Positions 13,701-20,616 of a stretch of 64,000 nt of DNA are shown here, in pieces. Origin of the DNA: Lagopus muta (Eukaryota > Chordata > Aves > Galliformes > Phasianidae); NCBI RefSeq assembly GCF_023343835.1, contig NC_064434.1, forward strand, positions 5,561,505 to 5,625,504, in the 5' to 3' direction. Position numbers and translations under genes: made by a program. Within the stretch, counting starts at the first letter, position 1, and every line of letters starts with the position of its first letter. The notes beneath the pieces were generated by a model. It was not told the DNA's origin and did no database searches. It saw nothing but the letters and a program-made list of their open reading frames with translations.

Positions 13701-16700
13701 CAGCTGCCCACATTGTCTTTTGTGCAGCATGCCGTAGCTTCCGATGTAACCAGCGGGCGATGTTCTCAGATGGTGAATTCTCAATCCATCGAACTCGGGC
13801 CAGTGTGTCGGCTTCATCGTTTCCCGGTGACTGTAGGGGCTGATGACCAGAAACATGGTAGACACGTACAGTCCTGTGTTTGACCGTATTCCATATATCT
13901 AACCACATGTCTTTGCCCCAGATCGGTCGGGCGTGGATAGTCCATTCCTGGGTGGCCCACTGTGCAATCCAAAGAGTGAGCCCCCGGTACACAGCCCAAC
14001 TATCTGTTGGATGTTCAGGATACCATCACCGGGTTCCTTGGTTATAACCATCCACACGGCTCGCAGTTCTGCCCATTGGCTGCTCTGACCATCCCCCTCA
14101 TTGAACCAGATTGTCTCTGTGGAAGGATGGTATGCTATTGCTCTCCACTTGCTCGGGTTGCCCTTGCTGGACCCATCTGTGTACCAGGCATCTTCAGGGA
14201 TAGGATATTTTCCCTCCTGAACGGGACTCTTCTCTGGTGGAGCGACCAGTATTTCTTTTGGTGCATCACTGCGATACGTAACTGGGCCTAGGATCTTCTG
14301 GAGTTCTTCTTTCAAGGGTGATGAAGACAGATTGCTCCTTTGGCTGAGATAGGCGACTCATCGTGCCACTGTTTGTGCTTGGGCCACCCCTATCTTAGGA
14401 AGGTGGGTCAGATCTTTCACCCACCCCTGAATTGGCAGAGTGGTCTTGACTATAACTGCAGCTGTTTGAGTTATTGGCTCTACTGCCTGTAATGCCGAAT
14501 AGGCAGCCAATAACTGCTTTTCAATCATACTGTATCTTTCTTCTGCTCCATGCCAAACCTGAGACCAGAAACCAATGGGGGTCCGAACAGAACTCCGGCG
14601 TTGCCACAGGCCCCAACCGAAGCCGTCTTGAGTAACATGAACGTCCAACTCGGCTGGGAGGGTAGGATCGAATATACCCAATGCCTGAGCTTGTTTAACT
14701 GCCAGTTTTGCTTGTTGAAAAGCATCCTGTTCGGTTTTCCCCCAGTCCCATAGCTGCCCCTTTTTTGTGAGTCTGTATAGTGGCCTTAGCAGCTGCGCTA
14801 GGTGAGGTATAAAGGAACGCCAATAACCCAATATACCTAGAAACTCTTGCAGCTGCTTTGATGTTGTAGGGACTGGGAACGCCTGAACCTTATCTATAAC
14901 AGCACTGGGTAGCACTTTGGTCTTTCCTGACCAAACCACCCCCAGGAATTTTACGGACAGGCTTGGACCTTGCACCTTTTGGGGATTTATAGCCCATCCC
15001 CTCTGTTGTAAATAGGCAGTTAATGAATCTGCTGCCTGTCCTACTGCCTCCAGTGAGTCGGATGTCAACAGGAGATCATCAATATAATGATATAGGTTAA
15101 CATCATCAGGTTTTCTCCAGTCAGCCAGGTCACGCGCCACTAGATTGTGACAATACGTTGGTGAATGCACGTACCCCTGTGGCAGGACCTGAAAGGTCCA
15201 CTGCCTGCCTCCCCACGTAAACGCAAACTGATCTTGCGATTCCTCAGCAATTGGGATACTGAAGAATGCATTTGCTAGATCTAGGACACAATGGTAGGTT
15301 TTTATCTCCCTACTCAATGTGTCCATTAGGGAGGCAATATTGGGTACGGCCGCATGAATAGGCGGCGTGACCTTATTTAATTCTCTGTAATCTACTGTCA
15401 TCCTCCATGTGCCATCCGACTTTCGCACCGGCCATATGGGGGAGTTATACAGGCTGTGTGCAGGTCTTATAATGCCCACTTTTTCTAATTCCTGCACCGT
15501 TCTCGATATTTCATCTTGCCCACCCGGGAGTCTATACTGTCTTACATTAGTAATCCGGCGCGGTTTCGGCAGGCAAACAGGCTCATGTTTCACATGGCCT
15601 CTTAATATTGCCTGCACCGCCCGGATACTGATACATCTTTGTCGAAGTCTGAACTCTCCCACAGTTGTTTGGAGAGCCAGACCCCATAGAATGTCTATGC
15701 CCAGGATGTATTCTTGGACTGGGGCAATAGACACCTTGTACTCCCGGGGTGGGAGACGCCCAACCCCCAATTTTAACCATGTTTGGGTGACAGGAATAGT
15801 CTGTCCCCCAAAACCACCAATCATCACTCTGTCGCCATGAAATTTTCCCAGATCTCCATAGATAATTGATGTTGCTGCTCCAGTATCTACTAGTGCCATA
15901 ACTCTCTGAATATTTTTTCGGGACCAATAAATCGTTAATTCTACATAGGGCCTCCGGTCCCGTCTGGAGGCCCTACAGGGACTAACATCCCTTGTCACTG
16001 CATGAATTGTGCTAGGGCCAGTTCTTTTGCTTCTGATGGCTCAGGCATTGTGGCCCGAGACACCTGAGGTGGCTTCTTTTTCCTGTTTGGAATAATAAAA
16101 TCTTCTAGGTTCCATGTTGTTGTTGGAACCCTCTCTATAGCTCTTACCCTTGATTTCTTAGGGTAGCTCTGGAATTTTTGATTGTCCTTTAGTTGTCTCC
16201 AAAGCTGGAGAAGGACGTGGTTGGGCTGGCGGTCGATCTTAGCAAATTGGACCCCAGCCCGAATTAAATCATTAAACATTTGTTTTCGGGATACCCTTAT
16301 GGGTCCCGATCGAGGAGCTCGAGTAGCCGGCATTTTGGTTTTATTTACCGGCAGGACCTCTGCTTCCTCCAAAAACCGAATATTGCGCCTAGTCTGCAGG
16401 CGTTCTGTTTCTCCTAAGTCGGCAACTAACTGGGCAGCCTGCTGGACTATGGCTTCTGATGCTACAAGGGGATTTAATATGGAAACTAGGGTGCCGTACA
16501 GATGGGAGGGAGCTTGCTGTAAAATTAAATCTCTCATCCCTGCTGAAAATTTAACCATATCAGGGCCATCATATGTATCTTCATAGATGGCCTCTCTTAC
16601 ACCCAGTTTATGGATATAGTCTTGAAGGTCCTCCATGGAGGACCACATACCTGTATGTAACGGTATGTCTGATTTATTCGGCCATACCATACGGCAGGCC

Positions 16701-19700
16701 GCCATTAACCATTCTAGTATGGAATGGTTTTCATCACGATATTGATTGCCTACGTATAACCTCTGTCTGAGAGCAGGATGGACGGTCATGGTGGCCAACT
16801 TAGCTATTTCTGGGCCATTCACCAAGACACTTTCTGCCCCAGAATCCCACAATCTCAATAACCAAGCCGGCACACTTTCTCTAGGCTTCTGCCGAAATCG
16901 TTGTACTAAGTCCATTAATTCTGTTGCCGTGTATGGCCGAGCTGTCACATGTAAATGAGTCTGGGCAGGGGGCCATTGATCAGGTGGCACCCCTGCCGGT
17001 CTGTCCTGTACTTTTTTTGTTTTTTGGGTTATAACAGGACGGACTTCCAGTGGATCAGTTAGAATTGGACATTCAAGATCTGATTTGGATTTCTTGTTCT
17101 CCTGATCAACGAAGTCTGTTGATTCAGGAGTCTGGTCATCATTTATTGAAATGTTACGAATTTGGCCTACAGGAAGATGTAGAATTGGCTTCTTCCCTGT
17201 TAAAACGCCAAGTTCGTGCTCCAGCTTTTCAATGCGGTCTTTCAAAAGCTGATTTTCAGTTTCTAAAGTATTATTTCTTAAGTCCGCATGATTTAAGGCA
17301 GTTAATAATGGCCATACCACCATAGAGGCAGCCAATTGTCTTTCTTTGGTAGTGAGGACATCCTTGCCAAGTCCTTGAAAATAGTCCGCCATGCGATATG
17401 GGGAGAGATTGCCCATAACGCGTAAGGGACCCCATTTTTCAATGATGGCAGCTAACTCATAATAGGGCAATCCCTCAAATCCTGGGATCTGCCCTGGAAT
17501 CATTTTCTCTAGAGGAGTATTGTTCTCCCCCTTGACCCATTTATAGAAATTCCACAGGAAAGACATGATGTTAATTTCAGTATATTCAGCCTGCCTGGCT
17601 CGCCAAGTGTATAACCAAGATGTTATAATCACAATATAATTGTGTATAATCAATAGATATCAAGATGTTATAATCGCAGTATAATCAAGAGAGTAAGGCA
17701 AAGCAGACAACGATCACAAAAGAGAATAAGTGGAAGAGCTTACCCTTGGGTTGAGCTCACCAGAAGATACCAAAAGAGGAGGATCTCCAGAAGAGATCCT
17801 TCCCCTCTGGTAGCCAGCTCTTAAATAGGTCCAGGAGGGGTGAATTGCCTTCACCTGTGCTCCTCTGGCTGACTCAAGGCTCACCTCAGGTGATTAATCA
17901 GAGGTTCAGGCCGTGACTCAGCAGTTCCCATACAGGAAGCTACTGTTAACAGCACTATTATTCTAGGACCAAGATTCAACCTACCTTGGATCAATCTTAC
18001 ATTTCCAAATTTACGTTATGAAGGGCTTCTGGTGACTGTGTGGGGACGAGAGAGAGCTTGAAAATCTGTGCCAGTGAATTGGAAAGGAGTTTGTATTGGG
18101 GGATTTTTAGCACCTCCTATGAGCATCCATCCTAAAGAACTCCCATCAGATATAGGGAGAACTACATGGGGCCAATATCAGAATACAAGGAGAGCAGGAA
18201 TCCCCAGTATGTTAAGTAAAGACTCCACAGGCAAGAGGAGGTGTCCTCCCTATCTGAAGTCGTACTACAGAATAGAATGACGCTGGATTTGTTGACTGCA
18301 AAGGAAGGGAGAGTATGCTCCATAATAAATCAAAGCTGTTGTGCCTACATAAGTGAAGTTTGGAAGGTTGAAAGAGATCTAGACAATATCTGGGAGCAAA
18401 CAAAAGCCCTATATGAAGTGAGCAAGGATAATACTGACTGGGGGACAGACTTACTAACTGGCTACCAAATTTCAGATGGCTGAAGCAACTTTTCTTAGCA
18501 AGCATTGCTCTACTCTCTGTGGTAGCTTTCACACCTTTAGTGTTAATTTCTTATCCTGCTTATCATCCCTTTCCATTGTTTTCTTAGGGGCCCCTTTTCT
18601 ACTGACTTGAGAGGGCTCCCTTTTTTAGAATATGCTTGGGCCAGCAAAAGGTTAGACTAAGCAATAAATTCCCCTTGAGTTAGCAGAAGGTTAAACTAAG
18701 CGATGCTATTTGCAACTTCCTTTTGAGTTAGCAAAACCAAGCGATGTTATGGACCCCTTACATCTTGTATTCTTTAGCTTAGCTCAGGGTTGAAACTGGA
18801 TGAGCATTGTGGCCCTTTTCAACCCAGGCCATTCTATGATAGCCTCATTCAGGTTATACAGTTTGATTCTGCACATCAGGGGGCAAAATCATTGTATCGT
18901 TCTGGTTGGTAAGACCACTAAGGGCATCAAGCCCAATTGTCAACCTAATATAGGCTGGTTTGCTTAGTAGAAGGCATTAGTACCTTAGTTTTAAGAAGCA
19001 ATATCTTTGTTCAGCAAAAGGAATCCATAAGTGATAGTTCTTTCCACTTCAGCTTCAGTGGGTGAACTGTCTTGTTTTTCCTCAAAAACTGTGCACTGGA
19101 GACATAATAGAATACTTTTATCTTCTGCCTCAGTGATTTTGCCTTATGAGAAGTACCGGAGTCACAATAGAACACTTTTATCTTTTGCCTCAAAACGTGC
19201 AAGGACATTTTCCTCAGGTTCCACATACATTGTTTCTAAAAAGTGGCTCCCTATGGCCTAATAGGCAACGGAAATCTTCCAAGCTGGGGAAAAGTGAATG
19301 AAAGCGAATCACAACTTTAGGTGATGAAGATGATGGTGAAAAAGGGGAAGAAGTAGGTGGGCACTCGACCACCCTAAATATCACTGGCCATGCCCAAAGG
19401 GACATTAGCACCTATATGAGGCCTTGAAAATGAGTGCATATATGTGCCAACGTCTCCCCCGAGCTCCTCTGCTCCAGACTGACCCGCCGCAGCGCCCTGA
19501 GCAGCTCCCCATCACACCTGTGCTGCAGACCCCTCACAGCTTCTCTGCCCTTCTCTACACGCGCTCCAGGGCCTCACTGTCCTTCTCATAGTGAGAACAC
19601 AGCACTCGAGGTGTGGCCTCACCAGTGCCAAGTACAGAGGAACGCAATATTACCAACACAAGCCAAAAGAATAACTGAGCACAGCCACGCAGATAAAGGA

Positions 19701-20005
19701 CCCGGGGGGACCCAGAGCCGAGAAAAGACCCCGCCCCAAAATGGCCGCCACCCGCTCCCCTCAGCGCAGAGTTCCCGCCATGCCCCGCGCACCTCCAGCA
19801 CCACGGTGCGCATGGCGCCGCCCTCCGATAAGTAGGCGCGGGTGTCGGGGTGCTGCCAGTGCGCGTGCGCGGCGGCCAGCGCTGCGTGGCACCCCTGGGC
19901 CACTACCGCACCCAGCGACCACGAGCGGGCCAAGTCTCCCCGCAGCACCACGTACTGCACCAGCGCAGCCGTCGCCGCTCCTGCCGCCGTCCCGGGCGCC
20001 GCCAT
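1739..20005 (-). CDS. PTRHD1: PTRHD1, peptidyl-tRNA hydrolase domain-containing protein 1
   Basis: There are two coding exons on the minus strand: 20005-19793 (71 codons, donor GTGCGC) and 1909-1739 (56 codons plus stop, acceptor CCCCAG). Phase is 0 at the junction, giving 127 aa. The product has the PTH2-like fold: [11 protein letters not shown] at the start, a [11 protein letters not shown] helix, then [18 protein letters not shown] and LALRPYPK, ending KKFKLLK. These match the vertebrate PTRHD1 family, about 140 aa in human by recollection. The family is named for peptidyl-tRNA hydrolase similarity, but its in vivo role is poorly settled. I chose the ATG at 20005 because it has A at -3 and G at +4. 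An in-frame ATG at 20035 would add ten residues. The intron is 17.9 kb of retroelements. The gene is divergent from CENPO, whose first exon ends at 20143. Confidence 0.93.
2000..3335. repeat. Diverged LTR-like repeat block in the PTRHD1 intron
   Basis: There is no coding signal here. TTCCCTATTACTCG occurs twice (about 2138 and 3077). The segment 3105-3330 recurs inverted at about 8370-9125: it shares the CCAGCACCAAATATCAGTAAG/GACAGACAGGAGCTGCAG block and the block around GAGCATGCGTTCCTGGGAAAGG. The structure fits remnants of ERV long terminal repeats. I cannot name the family from sequence alone. 3335-3770 holds no gene I recognise. Confidence 0.5.
3770..4010 (+). repeat. Remnant 5' LTR of an old class I ERV
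   Basis: The stretch containing AATATAACGAGCTC and GGAATTATCCCCAGTGCTTCCC, followed by GCTAACAAAGAATACCTGC, recurs in the same orientation at about 8008-8135. It lies upstream of gag-like sequence, while the second copy lies downstream of pol-like sequence, as expected of a pair of LTRs. The two copies have diverged strongly, so the insertion is old. Boundaries are approximate. Confidence 0.55.
4274..5560 (+). pseudogene. ERV class I gag remnant
   Basis: A methionine-glycine start lies in a run of G at 4274-4280, where the frame is already broken. An open stretch at about 4300-4683 then reads like a matrix domain ([18 protein letters not shown]). A second stretch (4966-5232) resembles capsid. 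A third (about 5346-5527) is a highly charged K/R/E region like the gammaretroviral capsid tail. A run of exactly 20 G at 4831-4850 disrupts the middle. At least four frame breaks are needed to link the pieces, so no functional Gag is made. Assignment rests on overall order and composition plus the zinc knuckle that follows. Confidence 0.65.
5576..7500 (+). pseudogene. ERV class I nucleocapsid-protease-pol remnant
   Basis: A CCHC zinc knuckle (C-x2-C-x4-H-x4-C, about 5591-5632) is followed, in another frame, by an aspartic protease motif LVDTGAS ending at a stop (about 5788). At about 6160-6326 a stretch matches the start of gammaretroviral reverse transcriptase ([12 protein letters not shown]). 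The palm with its catalytic YxDD is deleted. A connection-domain piece (about 6690-6806) and RNase H fragments containing TDRSGFV and [15 protein letters not shown] (about 6940-7145), then [15 protein letters not shown], complete the recognisable sequence. Numerous stops and frameshifts make it non-functional. Confidence 0.7.
7790..8170 (+). repeat. Remnant 3' LTR of the class I ERV, with TATA box
   Basis: GGTATAAAAGCTG at about 7889 is a good TATA box. Downstream is the segment shared with the 5' copy (AATACAACGAGCTC and GGAATTATCCCCAGTGCTTCCC). It sits just past the last pol-like sequence. The start is uncertain. Confidence 0.5.
8175..8260 (+). mobile_element. Short CR1 fragment
   Basis: ATGAGGTTCAGCAACACCACATGCAAGGTCTGCACCTGGGCCACAGCAACC resembles the CR1 ORF2 block seen better preserved at about 10617-10670 in this window. 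It is 5'- and 3'-truncated. Confidence 0.55.
8290..9125 (-). repeat. LTR-like repeat, inverted relative to 3105-3330
   Basis: Positions about 8395-8525 are the reverse complement of about 3208-3310, and 9068-9123 are the reverse complement of about 3105-3165. The segment 8296-8375 (TCTGGTTGG..GGGCATCAAG..TTGTCAACCT type) recurs directly at 18898-18975. The block therefore holds ERV-LTR-type repeat copies in different orientations. No coding signal. Confidence 0.5.
9127..11160 (+). pseudogene. CR1 ORF2 reverse transcriptase, disrupted
   Basis: The frame contains the linker from endonuclease to RT and then RT blocks: [66 protein letters not shown] and the catalytic FADDTKLGG (about 10515-10541). 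Only two in-frame stops (TAG at 9957-9959, TGA at 10638-10640) and one frameshift near 10850 interrupt it, after which the reading continues to about 11160 in the next frame. The low number of breaks implies a comparatively recent CR1 copy. The protein would be a non-LTR retrotransposon polymerase. The N-terminal endonuclease is absent, so it cannot be active. Confidence 0.9.
9127..11295 (+). mobile_element. CR1 LINE, 5'-truncated, with most of ORF2
   Basis: This is the longest CR1 copy in the window. It starts near the end of the endonuclease domain and runs through the reverse transcriptase to the 3' UTR (AGGTTTAGGTTGGATATTAGGAG, then the AGAGGGTGGTCAGGCACTGC block). It stops before the usual ATTCTATGA tail, so it is 3'-clipped too. 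It lies antisense to PTRHD1 within its intron. Confidence 0.92.
11514..11624 (+). pseudogene. ERV class I integrase fragment
   Basis: An open stretch reads [20 protein letters not shown] and then [11 protein letters not shown] before a stop. This is the region around the first catalytic Asp of retroviral integrase cores. It is flanked by sequence with no intact frame. It could belong to the same ancestral provirus as 3770-8170, which lacks this part, or to another copy. Confidence 0.65.
11790..11919 (+). pseudogene. ERV class I env surface-subunit fragment (left of the nested provirus)
   Basis: A weakly open stretch here lies just left of the GGAAG duplication. Its reading frame continues on the other side of the inserted provirus at 17935, which is why I read it as the interrupted half of an env gene. 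It carries stops. On its own it would not be recognisable. Confidence 0.45.
11920..11924. repeat. Target site duplication (GGAAG), left copy
   Basis: GGAAG lies directly outside the 3' LTR and matches 17935-17939 outside the 5' LTR. A five-base duplication is the normal footprint for several retroviral integrases, including ERV-L-type elements. A 6-base reading (GGAAGC) is possible if the terminal LTR base is counted differently. Confidence 0.75.
11925..12285 (-). repeat. 3' LTR of the nested provirus (361 bp)
   Basis: On the minus strand it begins TGTATGGGAACTGCTGAG and ends GGTTATACG. The 5' LTR ends TATACA, so the last base here has changed from A to G. It aligns with 17608-17934 throughout with about five substitutions and two single-base indels. 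It retains a 34-bp segment that the 5' LTR has lost between short GGTG repeats. A purine-rich tract (GTGAAGGGGTGGAG) abuts it at about 12286-12300 and is the expected plus-strand primer site. Confidence 0.9.
12697..15998 (-). pseudogene. Provirus pro-pol: protease, RT, RNase H, integrase with two breaks
   Basis: Pol follows gag in the -1 frame, overlapping its stop. In order there are an aspartic protease with VDTGAATS (about 15875-15898); reverse transcriptase with LPQG and the catalytic YIDD (15075-15086); RNase H with YTDGSSKGN and the downstream Glu (WAELRAVW); and integrase with an HHCC zinc-binding region, core Asp residues in [10 protein letters not shown] and ESDQGTHF, and Glu in GLIERYNG. 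About 150 residues follow the core. An in-frame TGA at 14360-14358 falls at the RT-RNase H junction, and a frameshift near 14015 lies inside RNase H. Both catalytic cores remain recognisable, but a single full-length Pol cannot be made. Confidence 0.92.
15995..17566 (-). CDS. Provirus gag, intact open frame (523 aa)
   Basis: The ATG at 17566 lies about 40 bases after the 5' LTR and primer-binding site. The frame runs uninterrupted to TGA at 15997-15995. The first part is acidic and hydrophobic ([19 protein letters not shown]). Residues about 95-120 form a heptad-rich coiled coil ([21 protein letters not shown]). The middle contains a capsid-like helical region (about 260-430). The basic C-terminus has no cysteine pairs, so the usual CCHC knuckle is missing. 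Structural Gag is the expected role, and assembly would occur in the cytoplasm. The upstream open extension to 17653 overlaps the LTR and is not the likely start. Confidence 0.85.
   Translation of the reverse strand: MSFLWNFYKWVKGENNTPLEKMIPGQIPGFEGLPYYELAAIIEKWGPLRVMGNLSPYRMADYFQGLGKDVLTTKERQLAASMVVWPLLTALNHADLRNNTLETENQLLKDRIEKLEHELGVLTGKKPILHLPVGQIRNISINDDQTPESTDFVDQENKKSKSDLECPILTDPLEVRPVITQKTKKVQDRPAGVPPDQWPPAQTHLHVTARPYTATELMDLVQRFRQKPRESVPAWLLRLWDSGAESVLVNGPEIAKLATMTVHPALRQRLYVGNQYRDENHSILEWLMAACRMVWPNKSDIPLHTGMWSSMEDLQDYIHKLGVREAIYEDTYDGPDMVKFSAGMRDLILQQAPSHLYGTLVSILNPLVASEAIVQQAAQLVADLGETERLQTRRNIRFLEEAEVLPVNKTKMPATRAPRSGPIRVSRKQMFNDLIRAGVQFAKIDRQPNHVLLQLWRQLKDNQKFQSYPKKSRVRAIERVPTTTWNLEDFIIPNRKKKPPQVSRATMPEPSEAKELALAQFMQ
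17588..17605 (-). promoter_or_regulatory. Candidate primer-binding site of the provirus
   Basis: Immediately after the LTR end (TATACA) and two spacer bases (CT), the minus strand reads TGGCGAGCCAGGCAGGCT. The TGG start two bases past the CA terminus is the normal position and start of a tRNA primer site. I cannot match it confidently to one tRNA. Confidence 0.55.
17608..17934 (-). repeat. 5' LTR of the nested provirus (327 bp)
   Basis: It starts TGTATGGGAACTGCTGAG and ends TATACA on the minus strand. A TATTTAAG element at about 17821-17828 is a plausible TATA box. It is 34 bp shorter than the 3' LTR because a segment between GGTG repeats has been lost. It is otherwise almost identical to 11925-12285. 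Confidence 0.9.
17935..17939. repeat. Target site duplication (GGAAG), right copy
   Basis: It matches 11920-11924. The env frame of the older ERV resumes here. Confidence 0.75.
17935..18580 (+). pseudogene. ERV class I env remnant (surface and transmembrane parts)
   Basis: The surface-like part (17935-18225) contains a stop near 18060. A second open stretch (18241-18480) has the gammaretroviral transmembrane-subunit layout: [15 protein letters not shown] followed by a C-x6-CC motif, which is the hallmark covalent-linkage motif of gamma-type Env. A short hydrophobic segment ([15 protein letters not shown], about 18490-18550) in a shifted frame looks like the membrane span. Frame changes and stops show it is dead. 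It is the right-hand half of the env gene into which the younger provirus inserted. Confidence 0.75.
18636..18755. repeat. Short tandem duplication (about 48 bp unit, 2-3 copies)
   Basis: TTGGGCCAGCAAAAGG/TTGAGTTAGCAGAAGG/TTGAGTTAGCAAAACC each precede a TTAGACTAAGCAAT, TTAAACTAAGCGAT or AAGCGAT-type stretch. It lies just after the env remnant, where LTR U3 repeats would be expected. Confidence 0.5.
18787..18842 (+). mobile_element. CR1 tail fragment
   Basis: GGTTGAAACTGGATGAGCATTGTGG, then CAACCCAGGCCATTCTATGAT, is the last 55 bases of CR1. Confidence 0.7.
18865..18975 (+). repeat. LTR-like fragment, direct repeat of 8290-8375
   Basis: It shares the TCGTTCTGGTTGG, CTAAGGGCATCAAG, TTGTCAACCTAATA and TTGGTTTGCTTAG-like pattern with 8290-8375. 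18976-19430 holds a two-copy 35-bp repeat (about 19098 and 19157, AATAGAA-ACTTTTATCTTCTGCCTCA type) and nothing else that I recognise. Confidence 0.5.
19440..19650 (-). mobile_element. CR1 fragment, antisense
   Basis: The reverse complement reads CTGGTGAGGCCACACCTCGAG, TGTGTTCTCACTATGAGAAGGACA and GAGGCCCTGGAGCGCGTG, the CR1 ORF2 C-terminal region (compare 10895-10985). Diverged. Confidence 0.6.
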
Positions 20006-20180
20006 GCTGCTGTACGGGGAGGCGTGGTCGCGCATGCCGAGTGTTGAGAGGTACGGGCGCCGCCATTTTGTTGTACGGCAAACGTGAGGGCGCGGTGGTG
20101 ACGTAGTTCCGGTGGCTTCGGAGCGCGAAGTTTGAGCGCTGAGGTGAGAGCGGGGCCCTGGGGCTTGGCAGCGGTCGCGG
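19700..20180. promoter_or_regulatory. Bidirectional CpG-island promoter of PTRHD1 and CENPO
   Basis: The segment is GC- and CpG-rich, unlike both flanks. PTRHD1's first ATG (20005, minus) and CENPO's first splice donor (20143, plus) are 138 bases apart. Between them are CCGCCATTTTG (20060-20070), a consensus YY1 site, TGACGTAG (about 20099), a CRE/ATF-like site, and TTCCGG (ETS core) at about 20107. No TATA box. A second YY1-like AAAATGGCCGCC lies at about 19738. Divergent TATA-less housekeeping promoters of this kind are common in vertebrates. Confidence 0.75.
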
Positions 20181-20616
20181 CGTCCCGGCTCCCCGATCCT
20201 CTATCGGTGGGGGTTCACGCGTTCTTTCACCCCACAGGTCTTCCTCGTGAGGGGTCCTTAGGCTGCTCGGCTCACGCTCTCTCCCCCCGTCTCCCTGGGG
20301 GTTTGCTGTCCTCAGGAGGCCATGCTGCTCTGTCCCACTGACCCCTCAGTGGGAATCCCCAGGCCCTGCTTCCCCTCCTTATCCTCTCTTCTCTCCCTTT
20401 ATGAGGTCCCTAGTTCTCCTGTCACCTCCCTATTCCCATATGGGGACAGTCCGAGGGGTTCCTGTCACCTCCTTGGGGCTGGTGTAAAAGGGTGTATGAG
20501 GGTATGGGGATGTATGAGGGTATATAAGGGGATGGAAGTTTATAACGTGCTATTTCATCCTTCAGGACTGCCCCTGTGTGAGGCCAGCCCTGGAGACAGA
20601 CCTGCCCCCAGGCTTC

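Larger units (their letters stand above)
11925..17934 (-). mobile_element. Nested env-less endogenous provirus (gag-pro-pol), ERV-L-like
   Basis: This is a complete LTR-to-LTR element of 6.0 kb with GGAAG target duplications. The order on the minus strand is 5' LTR, candidate primer-binding site, gag, pro-pol, a non-coding stretch (12286-12696), purine tract and 3' LTR. No env is present. LTRs differ by roughly 2 per cent outside one 34-bp deletion, so insertion was recent compared with the surrounding class I remnants. Gag is a single open frame and pol carries two breaks. The absence of env and of a Gag zinc knuckle suggests a class III (ERV-L/spuma-like) element, but family assignment is inference. 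It lies in sense with PTRHD1 inside its intron. Confidence 0.9.

Noticed and set aside
17567-17653. Longer Gag beginning at 17653
   Set aside because: The extra codons fall in the 5' LTR and primer-binding site; the ATG at 17566 is the first after them.
20578-20616. CENPO start at the GTG at 20578
   Set aside because: GTG is not a usual vertebrate start; the first ATG of the exon is at 20617.
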